Assembly: GCA_015057705.1 (NCBI GenBank)
Contig: SVDU01000012.1
Location: 1-64,000 of the forward strand
Direction of reading: 5' to 3'
DNA length: 64,000 nucleotides
Source of the DNA: Paenibacillaceae bacterium
GTDB taxonomy: Bacteria > Bacillota > Clostridia > Lachnospirales > Lachnospiraceae
The notes beneath the pieces were generated by a model, which did not search any database, was not told the DNA's origin, and was given only the letters and a program-made list of their open reading frames with translations. Positions 50,655 to 59,557 of this stretch are shown here, one piece after another; within the stretch, counting starts at the first letter, position 1, and each line of letters starts with the position of its first letter. The position numbers and the translations under genes were made by a program.

Positions 50655-51701
50655 CTATTCGTTTACCAAAAGGATCTTTCCTTTTACCAGACCCGGTGTC
50701 TTAAACAGCTGGAACGCCTCCTGCGCCTGGCTCATGGGCATCTTTTTATAGACGAATCCGGGATCAAATTTCAGCTGTCCTGTTGCAAAGTAATGGGCGG
50801 TCAGTTTCCACTCTTTACCCGGGAATGGGGAACTATAAGACATCCAGGATCCGGTTAACTTAAATTCTTTCCGGTTCATATTTTCCCACATGGAAGGGGT
50901 AAAGGATAAATCAACATGGGGAGTTCCGATGAAGCAGACGCTGGCCTTATTGGCTGCCAGTTCAAATGCCATCTGCATGGTCGGTACCTGTCCGGCTGTC
51001 TCAAATACATAAGTAAAGCCTTTTCCTTCTGTCAGAGCCATTGCTTTTTCCTTAAAGCCTTCCTCGGTGGTATTAATCGCTTCATCTGCGCCCAGACGTT
51101 TTGCCAGCTCCAGACGTTCTTCACTGATATCAAATACAACCACTTTTTTTGCTCCGAAGATCTTCGCCCACTGCATGGTGAACATGCCGATGGTTCCGCC
51201 TCCTAAAACGGCTGTATACTCACCGCCCCGGTAGTCATTCTGGAACAGACCGTGAAGGGCAACGGTAGAAGGCTCAAACATAGCGCCCTGCTCGTAGGAA
51301 ATGCTTTTATCAAATACAACCGCATTCTGCTCTGGAATTACCACATAGTCTGCGTTGCTTCCCTGTTGCCTGGAACCGATAAAGCTATAGTGTCTGCAAA
51401 GAGAGAAGTTTCCATTCTGACAGTCATCGCATTTCATACATGGGATCAAAGGTGCTCCGGAAACCCGGTCTCCCGGTTTTACTGAAGTAACTCCTTCTCC
51501 AACTTCCACTACATCTCCGGAAAATTCATGTCCCAGTACAATGGGATAAAAATGTACTCCGTTATGCAGTACTCTTGGAATATCAGATCCGCATATACCA
51601 GATGCCTTTACTCTGATTTTCACCAGTCCGGGACCTGCTTTCGGCTCCTCATAATCCATATACCTTACGTCCTCATTTGCACAAACAACTGCTGCTTTCA
51701 T
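50655..51701 (-). CDS. Zinc-dependent alcohol dehydrogenase, galactitol-1-phosphate 5-dehydrogenase-like
   Basis: 348 aa. Catalytic zinc ligands are in 'ASGICGSDIPRV' and 'IVLGHEFSGDVVEVG', the structural zinc site is 'PCMKCDDCQNGNFSLC', and the Rossmann motif is 'VLGGGTIGMFTMQWAK'. 'NGVHFYPIVLGHEFSG' and 'FIGTPHVDLSFTP' are features of the galactitol-1-phosphate 5-dehydrogenase (GatD) group. It oxidises a polyol or polyol phosphate with NAD. Its ATG overlaps the FGGY kinase stop (ATGA). Confidence 0.88.
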   Translation of the reverse strand: MKAAVVCANEDVRYMDYEEPKAGPGLVKIRVKASGICGSDIPRVLHNGVHFYPIVLGHEFSGDVVEVGEGVTSVKPGDRVSGAPLIPCMKCDDCQNGNFSLCRHYSFIGSRQQGSNADYVVIPEQNAVVFDKSISYEQGAMFEPSTVALHGLFQNDYRGGEYTAVLGGGTIGMFTMQWAKIFGAKKVVVFDISEERLELAKRLGADEAINTTEEGFKEKAMALTEGKGFTYVFETAGQVPTMQMAFELAANKASVCFIGTPHVDLSFTPSMWENMNRKEFKLTGSWMSYSSPFPGKEWKLTAHYFATGQLKFDPGFVYKKMPMSQAQEAFQLFKTPGLVKGKILLVNE

Positions 51702-53224
51702 GACTCATTTTCTCCTTCCTGAACCATCATATCTTTCAAATGCTCATATAAGCTTAAATATTTCCGGTAATTCCGGTCATAGATGTTACGGTCTGCCTGA
51801 TTGGGAACATGATACCGCTTATTTTCCACAGTCAGTTTAACTGCCTCTTCAAAATCTTCATAAATGCCAACTCCCACTCCTGCAAGAATTGCCGCGCCTA
51901 AGGTTGTGGCTGTATCGGAAGATGGAACGATCACGGGCTTGCCTGTCACATCGGATTTAATCTGTGTCCATAAAAGAGAATTTGCAGATCCTCCCATGGC
52001 CCTTAACACATCAACGGATGCGCCTGCCTCTGCCGCCACTTCCAGATTATGCCTTAAAGACATGGCAACCCCCTCCATGGCCGCACGTATAAAATGACCT
52101 TTGGTCTTTCCAAAATCCATTCCGTAATATACGCCTTTCGCATAGGGATTCCATAAGGGGGAACGTTCCCCTGCCATGTAGGGAAGGAAGATCAGTCCGT
52201 CACTGCCTGGCGGGATACAGCCGGCTGCTTCATTGAACAGATCCAGGGAGCTTTTCCCTGTTCTTCTGCCTTCCTCTCTTTCAAATGCGCCAAACTCCTT
52301 CTCAAGCCACCTCATGGCTCCGCCGCCTCCGGTAGTTCCGCCCTGTAAAAGCCATTTGCCAGGTACTACATGACAGCTTAAAATCAGCCTTGGATCGGCT
52401 TTGTAGCTGTCGATGCAGATACTCATTCCGCCAGCCTGACCTCCCTGTTCCTGGGTTTCCCCGCCATGGATTACTCCGGCACCAAGTGTCCCGCAGGCTG
52501 CGTCAAGACCACCGGCTACTACAGGGGTTCCCTCAGCCAGTCCGGACTGAATAGCTGCCGCTTTCGTCACTGTGCCAATCACCTCATGACAGGGGTGGAT
52601 ATCCGGAAGAATGTTGGCCGGAATTCCAAGTGCTTCGCACATTGCCTGATCCCAGGTTCCGGTATGCATGTCAAAGCAGTGAAAACCATATCCCTGGGAG
52701 AGATCCTGGATCATCTGACCGGTAAGTCTATAAGCAATGTAGCTGTTGGATTGCAGTACCTTATAAATATTCTCATACACCTGGGGCATATTTCTCTGGT
52801 ACCAGATGATCTTTGCCGTGCTGTAGGAAGGCTGCAGGGAATTGCCTGCCACTTCAAATATCCTCTGTTCTCCCACCTTCTCACTGAGTTCCCTGCAAAT
52901 ATCATCGGCCCTGGTATCCATCCAGATGGGCGTATTGGTTAACACGCTGCCCTCTTTGTCTACCGCTATGGCTGACCAGCTCTGTCCGTCGATTCCGATT
53001 CCTGCGATTTCTTCCGGCTTTATCTGGGATTTGGAAAATATGTATTTCATGGTGCTGCAGATCACCCGCCACCATTCGTCGGGATCCTGCTCTGCCCAGC
53101 CTGTCTGGGGATAATAAACCTCATATTCCCCGGTTGCAGTCTCTAATACGGTTCCATTTCTATCAAAAATGGCGATCTTACAGGCGCTGGTCCCTACGTC
53201 AATCCCTAATAAATATGGTTTCAT
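51698..53224 (-). CDS. FGGY-family carbohydrate kinase (xylulokinase-like)
   Basis: 508 aa from ATG 53224, with AGGAGG upstream; the TTG at 53242 is rejected. 'LLGIDVGTSACKIAIFDRNG' is the FGGY phosphate-1 motif, 'GIGIDGQSWSAIAVD' the sugar-site strand, 'VAGGLDAACGTLGAG' the catalytic Asp region, and 'LRAMGGSANSLLWTQIKSDVTGKPV' the C-terminal ATP site. It phosphorylates a ketose or polyol; xylulose is only the nearest family. Second gene of the catabolic operon. Confidence 0.9.
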   Translation of the reverse strand: MKPYLLGIDVGTSACKIAIFDRNGTVLETATGEYEVYYPQTGWAEQDPDEWWRVICSTMKYIFSKSQIKPEEIAGIGIDGQSWSAIAVDKEGSVLTNTPIWMDTRADDICRELSEKVGEQRIFEVAGNSLQPSYSTAKIIWYQRNMPQVYENIYKVLQSNSYIAYRLTGQMIQDLSQGYGFHCFDMHTGTWDQAMCEALGIPANILPDIHPCHEVIGTVTKAAAIQSGLAEGTPVVAGGLDAACGTLGAGVIHGGETQEQGGQAGGMSICIDSYKADPRLILSCHVVPGKWLLQGGTTGGGGAMRWLEKEFGAFEREEGRRTGKSSLDLFNEAAGCIPPGSDGLIFLPYMAGERSPLWNPYAKGVYYGMDFGKTKGHFIRAAMEGVAMSLRHNLEVAAEAGASVDVLRAMGGSANSLLWTQIKSDVTGKPVIVPSSDTATTLGAAILAGVGVGIYEDFEEAVKLTVENKRYHVPNQADRNIYDRNYRKYLSLYEHLKDMMVQEGENES

Positions 53225-53242
53225 GTTTTCCTCCTGAACCAA

Positions 53243-54094
53243 TTAGTCCGCTTTATGGTCACATCCGCAGACCAGAATTCGGTTCTTAACGAACTGCTTC
53301 ACTGCTTCCATTCCCACTGTGCCCAATTTCTTTGGATCAAAGGTGTCCGGATGCTCTTTTAAAAGCTTCTTTCCTGCATCGGTATAAGCCACTCTTAACT
53401 CTGTTGCAAAATTAACCTTACACATTCCTCTGCTCACACATTCTCTTACATCTTCGTCGCTTAAGCCAGATGCGCCGTGAAGAACTAGGGGCACAGACAC
53501 TAACTTTTTGACTTCACTGATCCGCTCTTTGTCTAAAACAGGAGTGGTTGCATAAAAGCCGTGGGCAGTTCCGATTCCGATTGCCAGGGAGTGAACTCCT
53601 GTCCGTTCTACGAATTCCTTTGCCTGCATGGGGTCGGTGTTGTTGTCCGCTTCTGCTTCCAGATCATCTTCTTTGCCGCCAACCTTACCGAGCTCGCCTT
53701 CTACTGTGATATTGCAGGCTCGTGCCGCATCTGCAGCCCGTTTGGTTAATGCGATGTTACTCTCAAAGTCTAAGTGGGAGCCATCAATCATAACAGATGT
53801 ATATCCGGCACGGATTGCCTGGAGAACAAGCTCGTAGCTGCTGCCGTGATCTAAGTGGAGACATACCGGTACGGTTGCCTTCTCAGCCTCGGCTGCTGCC
53901 ATGGCGTAGTATGTTTCCAGCGTTCCGTATTTAACCGTTGACGGTGTGGTCTGAAGCATAACCGGAGCCCCAAGCTCCTCAGCTGCAGCCACCACGGCTT
54001 TCAGCATTTCCATATTTTCAACATTAAAAGCTCCTACTGCGTATCCGCCTTTTTGAGCATCCAAAAGCATTTGTTCCGATGTAACCAGTGACAT
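53243..54094 (-). CDS. Class II (zinc) ketose-bisphosphate aldolase, GatY/KbaY-like
   Basis: 283 aa. 'VPVCLHLDHGSSYELVLQAIRAGYTSVMIDGSHL' gives the catalytic Asp and a zinc His, and 'AIGIGTAHGFY' and 'PLVLHGASGLSDEDV' the other zinc histidines. Length and sequence are those of tagatose/fructose-bisphosphate aldolases. It splits a ketose 1,6-bisphosphate to DHAP and glyceraldehyde-3-phosphate. First gene of the catabolic operon, 18 bp before the FGGY kinase, with AGGAGG. Confidence 0.92.
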   Translation of the reverse strand: MSLVTSEQMLLDAQKGGYAVGAFNVENMEMLKAVVAAAEELGAPVMLQTTPSTVKYGTLETYYAMAAAEAEKATVPVCLHLDHGSSYELVLQAIRAGYTSVMIDGSHLDFESNIALTKRAADAARACNITVEGELGKVGGKEDDLEAEADNNTDPMQAKEFVERTGVHSLAIGIGTAHGFYATTPVLDKERISEVKKLVSVPLVLHGASGLSDEDVRECVSRGMCKVNFATELRVAYTDAGKKLLKEHPDTFDPKKLGTVGMEAVKQFVKNRILVCGCDHKAD

Positions 54095-54144
54095 AATATT
54101 TTCCTCCTAACAATTTTACGATCATTTGGTTCTTTACACTTACC

Positions 54145-54150
54145 ATTATA
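54145..54150 (-). promoter_or_regulatory. -10 box of the catabolic operon promoter
   Basis: TATAAT on the minus strand, with no recognisable -35 at 16-18 bp. A missing -35 fits dependence on an activator such as the divergent AraC protein. Confidence 0.5.
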
Positions 54151-54284
54151 CCGTTTCTGTTTCGAAAAATTAGAGGGGAACCAGACAGAAGCCAGGGCTG
54201 TATGTCGTGTTATCGAACATTCCTTAACTTGCATCAATCATGCTGATAAAGTAAAATATAGAATAGAGATTGGAGTGGGAAATC

Positions 54285-55160
54285 ATGAGGACAGGATATA
54301 AAGATTTAAATATAAAAATAGGGATCGATGATACCACGTTTTTGGTTTTAAACATCGTTTTTGAGCGGTTTCTCCGTTCCATGCCAAGACACAGCCACGG
54401 GAATAACAGTTATGAAATCCACTATATTCCCTACGGTCATGGCAAAGTAAATATTGATGACCAGATTTATAATATTACGCCCAATACTCTGTACATGACA
54501 GGCCCTCATGTGGAGCATGAACAGATACCTTTAAAGAATGATCCCATGGCGGAATATTGTATTTATTTTAAGCTGCAAAAAAATAATACTCACATCCAGC
54601 CTGAGGTGGATACGGTGGCTTATAAGTTCGAGAAAACCCATTTCTGGTTCGGACAGGATACCCAGGAGCTGTATCCGCTGATGCAGCAGATCTTTTTTGA
54701 ACTGGAACACCGCTATACGGGATACATGATTTTAGTGGAGGCCCTTCTCCAGCAATGCGTAGTTAAGATTGTACGGAATTACGAATATAAGGCACAGTCC
54801 AAGGTTCATTTTTCGCCATCCAATCTGGTGGATAGTAAATATATTATTGTGGAAGAATGCTTTCTTTATGAATATGAAACCATAACTCTGGAAAATCTGG
54901 CGGAGAGGCTTGGTTTAAGTGTACGACAGACGGAGCGGTTTTTAAAGGATTATTACGGCAGAACCTTTCTTCAGAAAAAAACAGAAGCCAAGATGTCTAT
55001 GGCTAAGATTTATTTAAATGATGAAACGATTAATATATCGGAGATTTCTGACCGACTGAACTACTCATCCATTCAGCACTTTTCCTATGCATTTAAGCAG
55101 TATTACGGGATCTCGCCAAGCAATTATAGGAAGAAGAATATGATACGGGATAACAGTTAA
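54285..55160 (+). CDS. AraC-family transcriptional regulator (cupin + two HTH)
   Basis: 291 aa from ATG 54285, with GGAGTGGG ahead; the TTG at 54270 overlaps that site. Residues about 25-95 are a cupin-like sugar-binding domain ('MPRHSHGNNSYEIHYIPYGHGKVNID'). The C-terminus has 'ITLENLAERLGLSVRQTERFLKDYYG' and 'INISEISDRLNYSSIQHFSYAFKQYYGISPSNYRK'. It is divergent from the aldolase operon with a 190-bp shared region, so it is its likely activator. Confidence 0.9.
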   Translation: MRTGYKDLNIKIGIDDTTFLVLNIVFERFLRSMPRHSHGNNSYEIHYIPYGHGKVNIDDQIYNITPNTLYMTGPHVEHEQIPLKNDPMAEYCIYFKLQKNNTHIQPEVDTVAYKFEKTHFWFGQDTQELYPLMQQIFFELEHRYTGYMILVEALLQQCVVKIVRNYEYKAQSKVHFSPSNLVDSKYIIVEECFLYEYETITLENLAERLGLSVRQTERFLKDYYGRTFLQKKTEAKMSMAKIYLNDETINISEISDRLNYSSIQHFSYAFKQYYGISPSNYRKKNMIRDNS

Positions 55161-55198
55161 CCTTATTTTAACAGATGCATGATTGGAGGGGTATTGTA

Positions 55199-55432
55199 TT
55201 GAGTCAGACCGAATGTAATATATATTTGATTTTTGCTTATTTACCTTTTGTTTCTATTTTGATCAGCGTTCTTTTACTTATAATTGGAGTAGTTTCTAAA
55301 TATAAAAAAACATTAGTCTATAAAAAATATTTTTTTGCAAGCTGTATTTTTTTCGCAATTTTTTTACTATGCTTAATTGCAATTATATCCATGGGGTTAA
55401 TTGGGATTGGACCTGGAATATCAGATACGTAA
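55199..55432 (+). CDS. Small membrane protein with two helices
   Basis: 77 aa from TTG 55199, preceded by GGAGGGG at 8 nt; an ATG at 55175 would lie upstream of that site. Two transmembrane helices ('IFAYLPFVSILISVLLLIIGVVS' and 'FFASCIFFAIFLLCLIAIISMGLIGIG') are joined by a basic loop KYKKTLVYKKY. No family recognised. It is 38 bp after the AraC gene and may share its transcript. Confidence 0.6.
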   Translation: MSQTECNIYLIFAYLPFVSILISVLLLIIGVVSKYKKTLVYKKYFFASCIFFAIFLLCLIAIISMGLIGIGPGISDT

Positions 55433-55480
55433 CCTGCACTGAATTCGTAGTTAAATAAACTATAAATTGTATTTTTTTAA

Positions 55481-56158
55481 TTATACTTGTAATGTTTTAA
55501 TTAGATTTTGAAACATCAATTTCTGCACATAATCTGCTGGGTGAAGACCATCATTTGTACAATCCTCACCGTAAATAATGTCATCAATTACTAATTTTTC
55601 TTTTGCAAGATATTCCATAATATATTTGTAATTATCTATTAATAAGATTTTTCTGCTATTTGCAATGCAACGTAATATTGCAACGACTTCATCGGTATGA
55701 TAAATTCTATTGGTATAATACTCATTACTGTGAACCGATGGAGTTGGGGTTAACAAACACACCATTTTACCATTATTAATCAATTCATCAACAATATGCT
55801 CACAATTACTCTCTAATTCTTTCATACCATTTATCCGTTTACGGTCATTTAATCCCATTAAAACAAACACTAAATTATCATCAATAGATACAAGTGCATC
55901 AAGATACTTATTTATCTGATATGAAAATGCTCCTCCACATCCTTTGTTCTCAACGCTGCAGTTAATATATTTATCTCGCAGATATTGTTCCAACAATCCC
56001 CACCAACTGTTTGGTGCTACCCTCCTAAAGAATTTTGTACCATCCCCTTCAAATATAAGTTCTTCAGTCTTATAACTCATAGAACTACCAGCACCAGCAG
56101 CAATACTATCTCCTATAATTTTTATTTTAATACCTCTTGTTAATATATCTTTATACAT
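55481..56158 (-). CDS. SGNH/GDSL-type hydrolase
   Basis: 225 aa from ATG 56158, or 56161 (two adjacent ATGs after GGGAG). 'KIKIIGDSIAAGAGSS' carries the nucleophile Ser, 'NKGCGGAFSYQI' the oxyanion Gly, 'VFVLMGLNDRKRI' the block III Asn, and 'DCTNDGLHPADYV' the Asp-His pair. All four SGNH blocks are present, so an active esterase or acyl-hydrolase is expected. No signal peptide. Similar proteins act on acetylated polysaccharides or lipids; nothing nearby indicates which. Confidence 0.8.
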   Translation of the reverse strand: MYKDILTRGIKIKIIGDSIAAGAGSSMSYKTEELIFEGDGTKFFRRVAPNSWWGLLEQYLRDKYINCSVENKGCGGAFSYQINKYLDALVSIDDNLVFVLMGLNDRKRINGMKELESNCEHIVDELINNGKMVCLLTPTPSVHSNEYYTNRIYHTDEVVAILRCIANSRKILLIDNYKYIMEYLAKEKLVIDDIIYGEDCTNDGLHPADYVQKLMFQNLIKTLQV

Positions 56159-56185
56159 CATTTGTCTCCCACAAATTACTATCAC

Positions 56186-56447
56186 TATTTATCAAATTTA
56201 TTATTAAGACAGCTTTTTATGTACTTGTCACGTCAAGTTATTCAAATTTTTTTCTTTTTTCTACCCTTGCTTTAGTGAAACATCCTTTTCTACTTTATCC
56301 TCTTTCATGGAACCCTTCCCCTAAATCTAGATTTATATCATCTTACATATTACACCATATTTCTCCAAAAAAAACTACCTTGTAAACTATAAGGCATCCC
56401 GCCAACATAAAACGCAGGATGCCTTTTCTTATAAATGATCAAATCCA
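56186..56447. other. Intergenic region between the SGNH and alpha/beta hydrolase genes
   Basis: 262 bp, AT-rich. It contains a 15-codon minus-strand ORF (56261-56308, MKEDKVEKDVSLKQG) after an AGGGGAAGGG ribosome-like site, too short to assess, and the hairpin at 56391-56425. Nothing else stands out. Confidence 0.4.
56391..56425 (-). terminator. Hairpin, likely terminator after the alpha/beta hydrolase
   Basis: AAGGCATCC/GGATGCCTT 9-bp stem with a 17-nt loop, 22 bp past the stop codon. The T-run after it on the minus strand is poor, so the call is moderate. Confidence 0.5.
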
Positions 56448-57275
56448 TCAGATATGTTTCCCAAGCCATAGTAAGATATCCGCAATAATCTCATCTCTGC
56501 ACGGCTCGTTTAAGATCTCATGAAAAAGGTTTGCGTAGACATGCAGGCTCTTATCCTTAGAACTTATTTCTTCAAATAAATCCAGGGAATCTTTTGCTGC
56601 CACCAGACCATCATCAGCTCCATGAAGAATGAGAACCGGATCGGAGAAGCTTTTTATATTGGCCTTCAGCCATTGGACGCCTGCATATATCTGGTTAATC
56701 AGTCCGGTGCTGATCTCCTTTTCCACCAGAGGATCAGAAACATACGCTTCAATCACCTTTTTATCGCTGCACACTCCGTCTCCAAGTTCATTGGGCAGAT
56801 AGGTATCATCCGGTGCCTCAATTGGGAACTGATCTCCCATAACAGGATGATTGTAATGGGTCAGCGCACCAGAAGTAATAATTCCATCTGCCATTCCCGG
56901 ATTCTTTGCACCAAACAGTGTTACTGTCTCCCCGCCCATGCTGTGTCCGAACAGGAAAACCTTTTTCCCCTCACTCTCCTGTCTGGCAAGAGCAAGGATT
57001 TGCCCCAGATCGTCAGGCATCTCATTAAAATCTTTAAAATAAACCTTTTTCCCCTCTGATTTTCCATGTCCCCTCTGATCATACCGGTAAACGCTGTAGC
57101 CATTCTCGTTAAGCTTTTCCGTGAAATAATCGTACCGGTTTAAATGCTCACACAAACCGTGGGCAATGACGATCAGTGCTTTTGGATTCTCCACTGCATC
57201 TTTTTTAAATCTCAGTTTTGTGCCGTCGAAGGATATAATCATTCTTTCCTCCTGCATTCTGTTTTCCCCATTCAT
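56448..57275 (-). CDS. Alpha/beta hydrolase, monoacylglycerol-lipase-like
   Basis: 275 aa from ATG 57275, with AAAGGAG upstream; the start at 57293 overlaps that site. 'ALIVIAHGLCEHLNRYDYF' is the oxyanion region, 'YRYDQRGHGKSEG' the conserved strand, and 'VFLFGHSMGGETVTL' the nucleophile elbow with Ser. 'PVLILHGADDGLVA' supplies the acid and 'ANLFHEILNEP' the His. It is a serine hydrolase acting on lipid esters or similar substrates. No signal peptide. Monocistronic. Confidence 0.9.
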   Translation of the reverse strand: MNGENRMQEERMIISFDGTKLRFKKDAVENPKALIVIAHGLCEHLNRYDYFTEKLNENGYSVYRYDQRGHGKSEGKKVYFKDFNEMPDDLGQILALARQESEGKKVFLFGHSMGGETVTLFGAKNPGMADGIITSGALTHYNHPVMGDQFPIEAPDDTYLPNELGDGVCSDKKVIEAYVSDPLVEKEISTGLINQIYAGVQWLKANIKSFSDPVLILHGADDGLVAAKDSLDLFEEISSKDKSLHVYANLFHEILNEPCRDEIIADILLWLGKHI

Positions 57276-57372
57276 AATACCTTCTCCTTTCAAATTTCCA
57301 TGGATTTTGACGGTTGTATATCAGTAATTTCATCATACTACAAGGACTGCTTCATGGCAAGATCATATGATT

Positions 57373-59472
57373 TTACCCTTCTAGCCCGGTGAATTTTATA
57401 TTACTAAAACAGGTTCGTCCATAGCTCAGAGATCCAAATCCAAACATTCCCGATTCAAAAGAGGAATCCACTGCTTCCAGTATCACTACACCATTTACGG
57501 ATAAAATTATTTTTTGCCCTCTTACTTCTATTTCAAATAAATAGGTGCTTTCCACATCCCATGAGTAGTCAGTTTCCGCCAAAATATAATATCCATACTC
57601 ATTTTTATAAAGTGCCAGTCTGTTCTGCCCGGAAAAACCTGCCGCATAACCAAGCATCGCCCCTTTTGCACGCACTGTCATTAAGTGATTCTCCCCAAAC
57701 AGTGGTTTTACAAGAGCGCTGACCCGGTAGTCTTTGCTGTAATAATTTCCTGTATAAGCAAATGCTGGTTCGGCCCGGTGGAGATGAAGATATTCTCCCT
57801 GTTTCGTCCAGTGCCCGCCATCTGTGGAAAATGGAGTCACTGTTCCAAATTCTTCTTTTTGCTTCGCTATATCAATTTCATAATCTGCAAGTCCTGTTAC
57901 CTGGAATTTTTTCATATGAATATAACCGGTTGTAGTTCCTTCCGGAAAGCTGCTTCCCCTGATAATAAATCCAACTTCCTCTACAAGATCACCTTTTGTA
58001 TCAGGTATTGTAAATTCCACCTTAAACCATTCATTTTCTGGATAATCAACAAAACTAATTTCTACGATATCATGCTGCCCAAACGTCTTTATATACGGCA
58101 CCAGATCCAGCTTCTGTCCTTTCAGCCATTGTACAGACAGTTCCATGGTAACCTTCTGCCCGGAATAAACCTTTGGAGAGAAAACCGGAGAATAACGCTC
58201 ATCAGAAAAATCTTCTCTTCCATAAAAACTTTTATAATAAATCCGGCAGGAATCATATCCCATATCATCAATGAGAATGCTTAGTCCATTCCCAGGCGTA
58301 TGGTTTTCACTTCCACAAGGATTGATAGTACCATAGAAGGGATTGGATACTCTCATATTGTGTGTCATACCTGGAAGAAGAAAGTCAAAGTTTATTACTT
58401 CCGGATTCATTCGAAGTTCATCTTCCATTTCTTCTCCCATTGCAGCATATCCATGGGCAGCGATCTCTTTGGCATAGGACGGGATGTCAAGAATATTGAG
58501 ATAGCCGGATATTCCTGATAAAACCACCGAATCGTTGATGGGCCTGCGGTATTTGTCCGGAATCAGGGAAAGACCGCAATATACGCCCGCGATTGTACCC
58601 ACATTGCCTGCGTTGCAATCTGTATCCCAGCCGCACATACAGGCGATTTCCACTGTCCTGGAAAAATCACCATTTCCATAAAATAATGCAAGGGCACACA
58701 CACCTGCATTTGGAATAATATGGCATGCACCCGGATATTTGTCATATCCCCAATCCCGTTCCAGCATATGAAAACATCCTCTGAAATCGCCGGGATTACT
58801 GCGGTAGAATCCTTCCACGCTTTTAACCACCTGATAATAAAGGCTTTCTTCTGGTATCTGATTTAAACCTGCCGCCACAATCTCAGCCACTGATTGTGCC
58901 GTAAATGCCTGTGCAATACAGGCGCAGATAAATCTGGCTCCGTTTACCCCCTCCCCGTCATGGGAAACACTGGCTGCCGCCGCTCCGTCATCTGCTGCTT
59001 TTTTCGGATCCCCGGGATGAATCAGCCCCCAGGTATCAATAAAGATCTGTCCGCCAATCTGCTCCGCCACCGTACTTCCGTTACATTCAACAGACCCTGA
59101 TAAAGGTGCCGGTATTCCCATCTTTAAATTCATATAGGCCGTATGTTCAGTGCTGACTCCATATCCGCCCCACCAGAACATCCCCTTTAAATACCTGGTA
59201 TAATTTAACCATGCTTTTGCCACATCTTCCGGAGTTACCGGTGTCCCCGTCTCCTTCCTGTCATCCAGTGCTCTTAAGAAATAAACCGGGCCGTTTACAT
59301 CATCATCTGCAGCAAAATTAATATAATCTTTCACATAACCGTTTAAATCACCGTAAGTCTGAAATATCCGTTCCTCTGTCCAGACATCCGGCTCTATGGG
59401 CGCACCTAATCGGATTCCGATATTCATGCCTAAAAATCCTGCATATACTTTTTCATAATAGCGTTCCACCAT
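57373..59472 (-). CDS. ADP-ribosylglycohydrolase-family protein with C-terminal lectin-like domain
   Basis: 699 aa. Residues 1-345 are the ARH helical fold: 'VYAGFLGMNIGIRLGAPIEPDV', metal-binding Asp at 56-58 in 'FAADDDVNGPVYFL', and the second metal site 'IACMCGWDTDCNAGNVGTIAGVYCG'. Residues about 360-695 are beta-rich, ending in a concanavalin-like (DUF1080-type) sandwich. ARH enzymes cleave ADP-ribose or other N-/O-glycosidic bonds to ribose. Being last in a nucleoside importer operon, it probably hydrolyses an imported nucleoside-like compound (inference). It is separated from the permease by a perfect 14-bp hairpin. Confidence 0.82.
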   Translation of the reverse strand: MVERYYEKVYAGFLGMNIGIRLGAPIEPDVWTEERIFQTYGDLNGYVKDYINFAADDDVNGPVYFLRALDDRKETGTPVTPEDVAKAWLNYTRYLKGMFWWGGYGVSTEHTAYMNLKMGIPAPLSGSVECNGSTVAEQIGGQIFIDTWGLIHPGDPKKAADDGAAAASVSHDGEGVNGARFICACIAQAFTAQSVAEIVAAGLNQIPEESLYYQVVKSVEGFYRSNPGDFRGCFHMLERDWGYDKYPGACHIIPNAGVCALALFYGNGDFSRTVEIACMCGWDTDCNAGNVGTIAGVYCGLSLIPDKYRRPINDSVVLSGISGYLNILDIPSYAKEIAAHGYAAMGEEMEDELRMNPEVINFDFLLPGMTHNMRVSNPFYGTINPCGSENHTPGNGLSILIDDMGYDSCRIYYKSFYGREDFSDERYSPVFSPKVYSGQKVTMELSVQWLKGQKLDLVPYIKTFGQHDIVEISFVDYPENEWFKVEFTIPDTKGDLVEEVGFIIRGSSFPEGTTTGYIHMKKFQVTGLADYEIDIAKQKEEFGTVTPFSTDGGHWTKQGEYLHLHRAEPAFAYTGNYYSKDYRVSALVKPLFGENHLMTVRAKGAMLGYAAGFSGQNRLALYKNEYGYYILAETDYSWDVESTYLFEIEVRGQKIILSVNGVVILEAVDSSFESGMFGFGSLSYGRTCFSNIKFTGLEG

Positions 59473-59518
59473 ACCAATAACCTGCTTTCTGCATATTTAA
59501 TTCAGACTGATATGCCAT

Positions 59519-59554
59519 TTCAGGCGGCGAAGAACATATACTTCGCCGCCTGAA
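59519..59554 (-). repeat. Perfect 14-bp hairpin inside the nucleoside importer operon
   Basis: TTCAGGCGGCGAAG/CTTCGCCGCCTGAA around an 8-nt loop, between the permease stop (59558) and the ARH-family gene. No T-run follows on the minus strand, so it is not a standard terminator. It may stabilise the upstream mRNA or reduce read-through. Confidence 0.7.
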
Positions 59555-59557
59555 TTA

